DNA of 13,556 nucleotides from Oscillospiraceae bacterium (GTDB taxonomy: Bacteria; Bacillota; Clostridia; Oscillospirales; Oscillospiraceae): positions 1 through 13,556 of the forward strand of contig JAEETR010000030.1 of assembly GCA_016286595.1 (NCBI GenBank), in the 5' to 3' direction. Of this stretch, positions 13,252-13,556 are shown piece after piece (within the stretch, counting starts at the first letter, position 1; every line of letters starts with the position of its first letter). The notes under the pieces are model-generated. The model had not been told where the DNA came from. It worked only from the letters and a program-made list of their open reading frames with translations, and made no database searches. The translations under genes and the position numbers were made by a program.

Positions 13252-13277
13252 ATAATCCAATTCCGGGCGTTTGTCAA
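13249..13277 (-). promoter_or_regulatory. Promoter of the gntR-ABC operon
   Basis: On the minus strand a perfect TTGACA (13277-13272), a 17-nt spacer and TATTGT (13254-13249). A perfect TATAAT also occurs at 13240-13235 inside the operator but lacks a spaced -35. In either reading the operator overlaps the polymerase site. Confidence 0.65.
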
Positions 13278-13309
13278 GAGGCTGATCCATTTTTTTATCC
13301 TCTTTGGTC

Positions 13310-13326
13310 TGTCGAAAAATGTCGAA
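13310..13326 (+). promoter_or_regulatory. Two tandem Spo0A boxes
   Basis: TGTCGAA occurs perfectly at 13310-13316 and again at 13320-13326. This is the exact consensus 0A box; start-to-start distance is 10 bp, one helical turn, the spacing used by a Spo0A dimer on tandem boxes. The pair lies about 41 bp upstream of the spo0A -35 and about 33 bp upstream of the gntR -35, so phosphorylated Spo0A could act on either divergent gene. Confidence 0.85.
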
Positions 13327-13366
13327 TAATAATCCGCGAATTAAGCGGAAATATTCCAATTTCTTC

Positions 13367-13395
13367 TTGAAAAGTTCACTTATTTGTGGTAGATT
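13367..13395 (+). promoter_or_regulatory. Probable sigma-A promoter of spo0A
   Basis: TTGAAA (13367-13372), a 17-nt spacer and TAGATT (13390-13395), with TG one base before the -10 making it an extended -10 promoter. A start near 13402 would give a leader of roughly 118 nt. No convincing sigma-H promoter was found. Confidence 0.6.
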
Positions 13396-13448
13396 ATTGA
13401 CGACGAAAAAAGTGAAAGACAAATCCCGCGCGGCTGTCGGGCTCTTTT

Positions 13449-13479
13449 CGGTACTGTCGCGGCCTGAAGCTGCGTACCG
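13449..13479 (+). other. Hairpin in the spo0A leader
   Basis: An outer stem CGGTA/TACCG (13449-13453 with 13475-13479), a 4-nt left bulge, an inner stem CGCGGC/GCTGCG (13458-13463 with 13469-13474, one G-U) and a 5-nt loop. There is no T run after it. It stands 40 nt before the start codon. Confidence 0.5.
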
Positions 13480-13484
13480 ATGCG

Positions 13485-13501
13485 TGTTGTGGGTAACAAC
13501 A
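13485..13501 (+). other. Short hairpin just before the spo0A ribosome site
   Basis: A 6-bp stem TGTTGT/ACAACA (13485-13490 with 13496-13501) and a 5-nt loop, 7 nt before the GGAGG site at 13509-13513. It could shape access to the ribosome site but does not cover it. Confidence 0.4.
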
Positions 13502-13519
13502 TTATTTCGGAGGAGAAGA

Positions 13520-13556
13520 ATGGACAGGAAAATAAGGATCATAATTGCTGACGCCA
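13520..13556 (+). CDS. spo0A: Start of Spo0A, sporulation master response regulator (partial)
   Basis: Only 12 codons are in the window: MDRKIRIIIADA. GGAGG lies 6 nt upstream. The basic start followed by a hydrophobic strand and an acidic turn is how receiver domains of clostridial Spo0A begin (K/R-I-R-V-L-I-A-D). The identity rests mainly on context: plus-strand position downstream of spoIVB, as in nearly all endospore formers, and two perfect 0A boxes upstream, as expected for autoregulation. Residue 12 is Ala where many homologues have the second Asp of the acidic pair. Another response regulator cannot be excluded from so short a piece. Confidence 0.8.
   Translation, partial: MDRKIRIIIADA

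Overview
The window looks like chromosomal DNA from a spore-forming member of the Clostridia. It is GC-rich for that class, so a gut Oscillospirales-type organism is likely, but the species cannot be named from sequence alone. The evidence is the sporulation gene set: a recognisable sigma-G, SpoIVB, and the first codons of a gene that context and regulatory sites identify as spo0A. AGGAGG-type ribosome binding sites, sigma-A promoters and a PyrR-type RNA attenuator add support.

Layout from left to right. (1) At 1-878 on the minus strand is the N-terminal part of a polytopic membrane protein of O-antigen ligase/polymerase type; it starts at GTG and has a consensus promoter. (2) At 1071-1895 on the plus strand is a membrane-anchored SH3b protein with low-complexity linkers, followed by a DUF3267 membrane zincin (1967-2572). 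(3) A bidirectional terminator separates these from sigG (minus, 2626-3405). (4) ilvE lies at 3594-4619, then a four-gene plus-strand cluster (4738-6988): a Cys-rich DUF3795-like protein, a P-loop kinase-like protein, a SAM methyltransferase and an alpha/beta hydrolase. The last three are joined by ATGA overlaps. (5) On the minus strand is a uracil permease gene with a complete PyrR attenuator in its leader, preceded by an M14 endopeptidase with PG-binding and LysM domains. (6) On the plus strand are spoIVB, with a possible 15-codon coupled leader ORF, and the start of spo0A at the right edge. Between them, on the minus strand, is a three-gene GntR(YtrA-like)/ABC ATPase/ABC permease operon.

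How the parts fit together. SigG, SpoIVB and Spo0A span initiation of sporulation through late forespore signalling, and the M14 enzyme may act on spore peptidoglycan. The spoIVB-spo0A pair is usually adjacent in endospore formers; here it is split by the inverted ABC operon. The divergent gntR/spo0A intergenic region is dense with signals: a GntR-type operator over the gntR promoter, two perfect TGTCGAA 0A boxes one helical turn apart, an extended -10 promoter for spo0A and a hairpin-containing leader. That region and the PyrR switch are the clearest non-coding signals. I found no CRISPR array, tRNA, rRNA or insertion sequence, and no strong case for a wholly new system. The least explained stretches are the four-gene cluster at 4738-6988 and the ABC operon next to spo0A.
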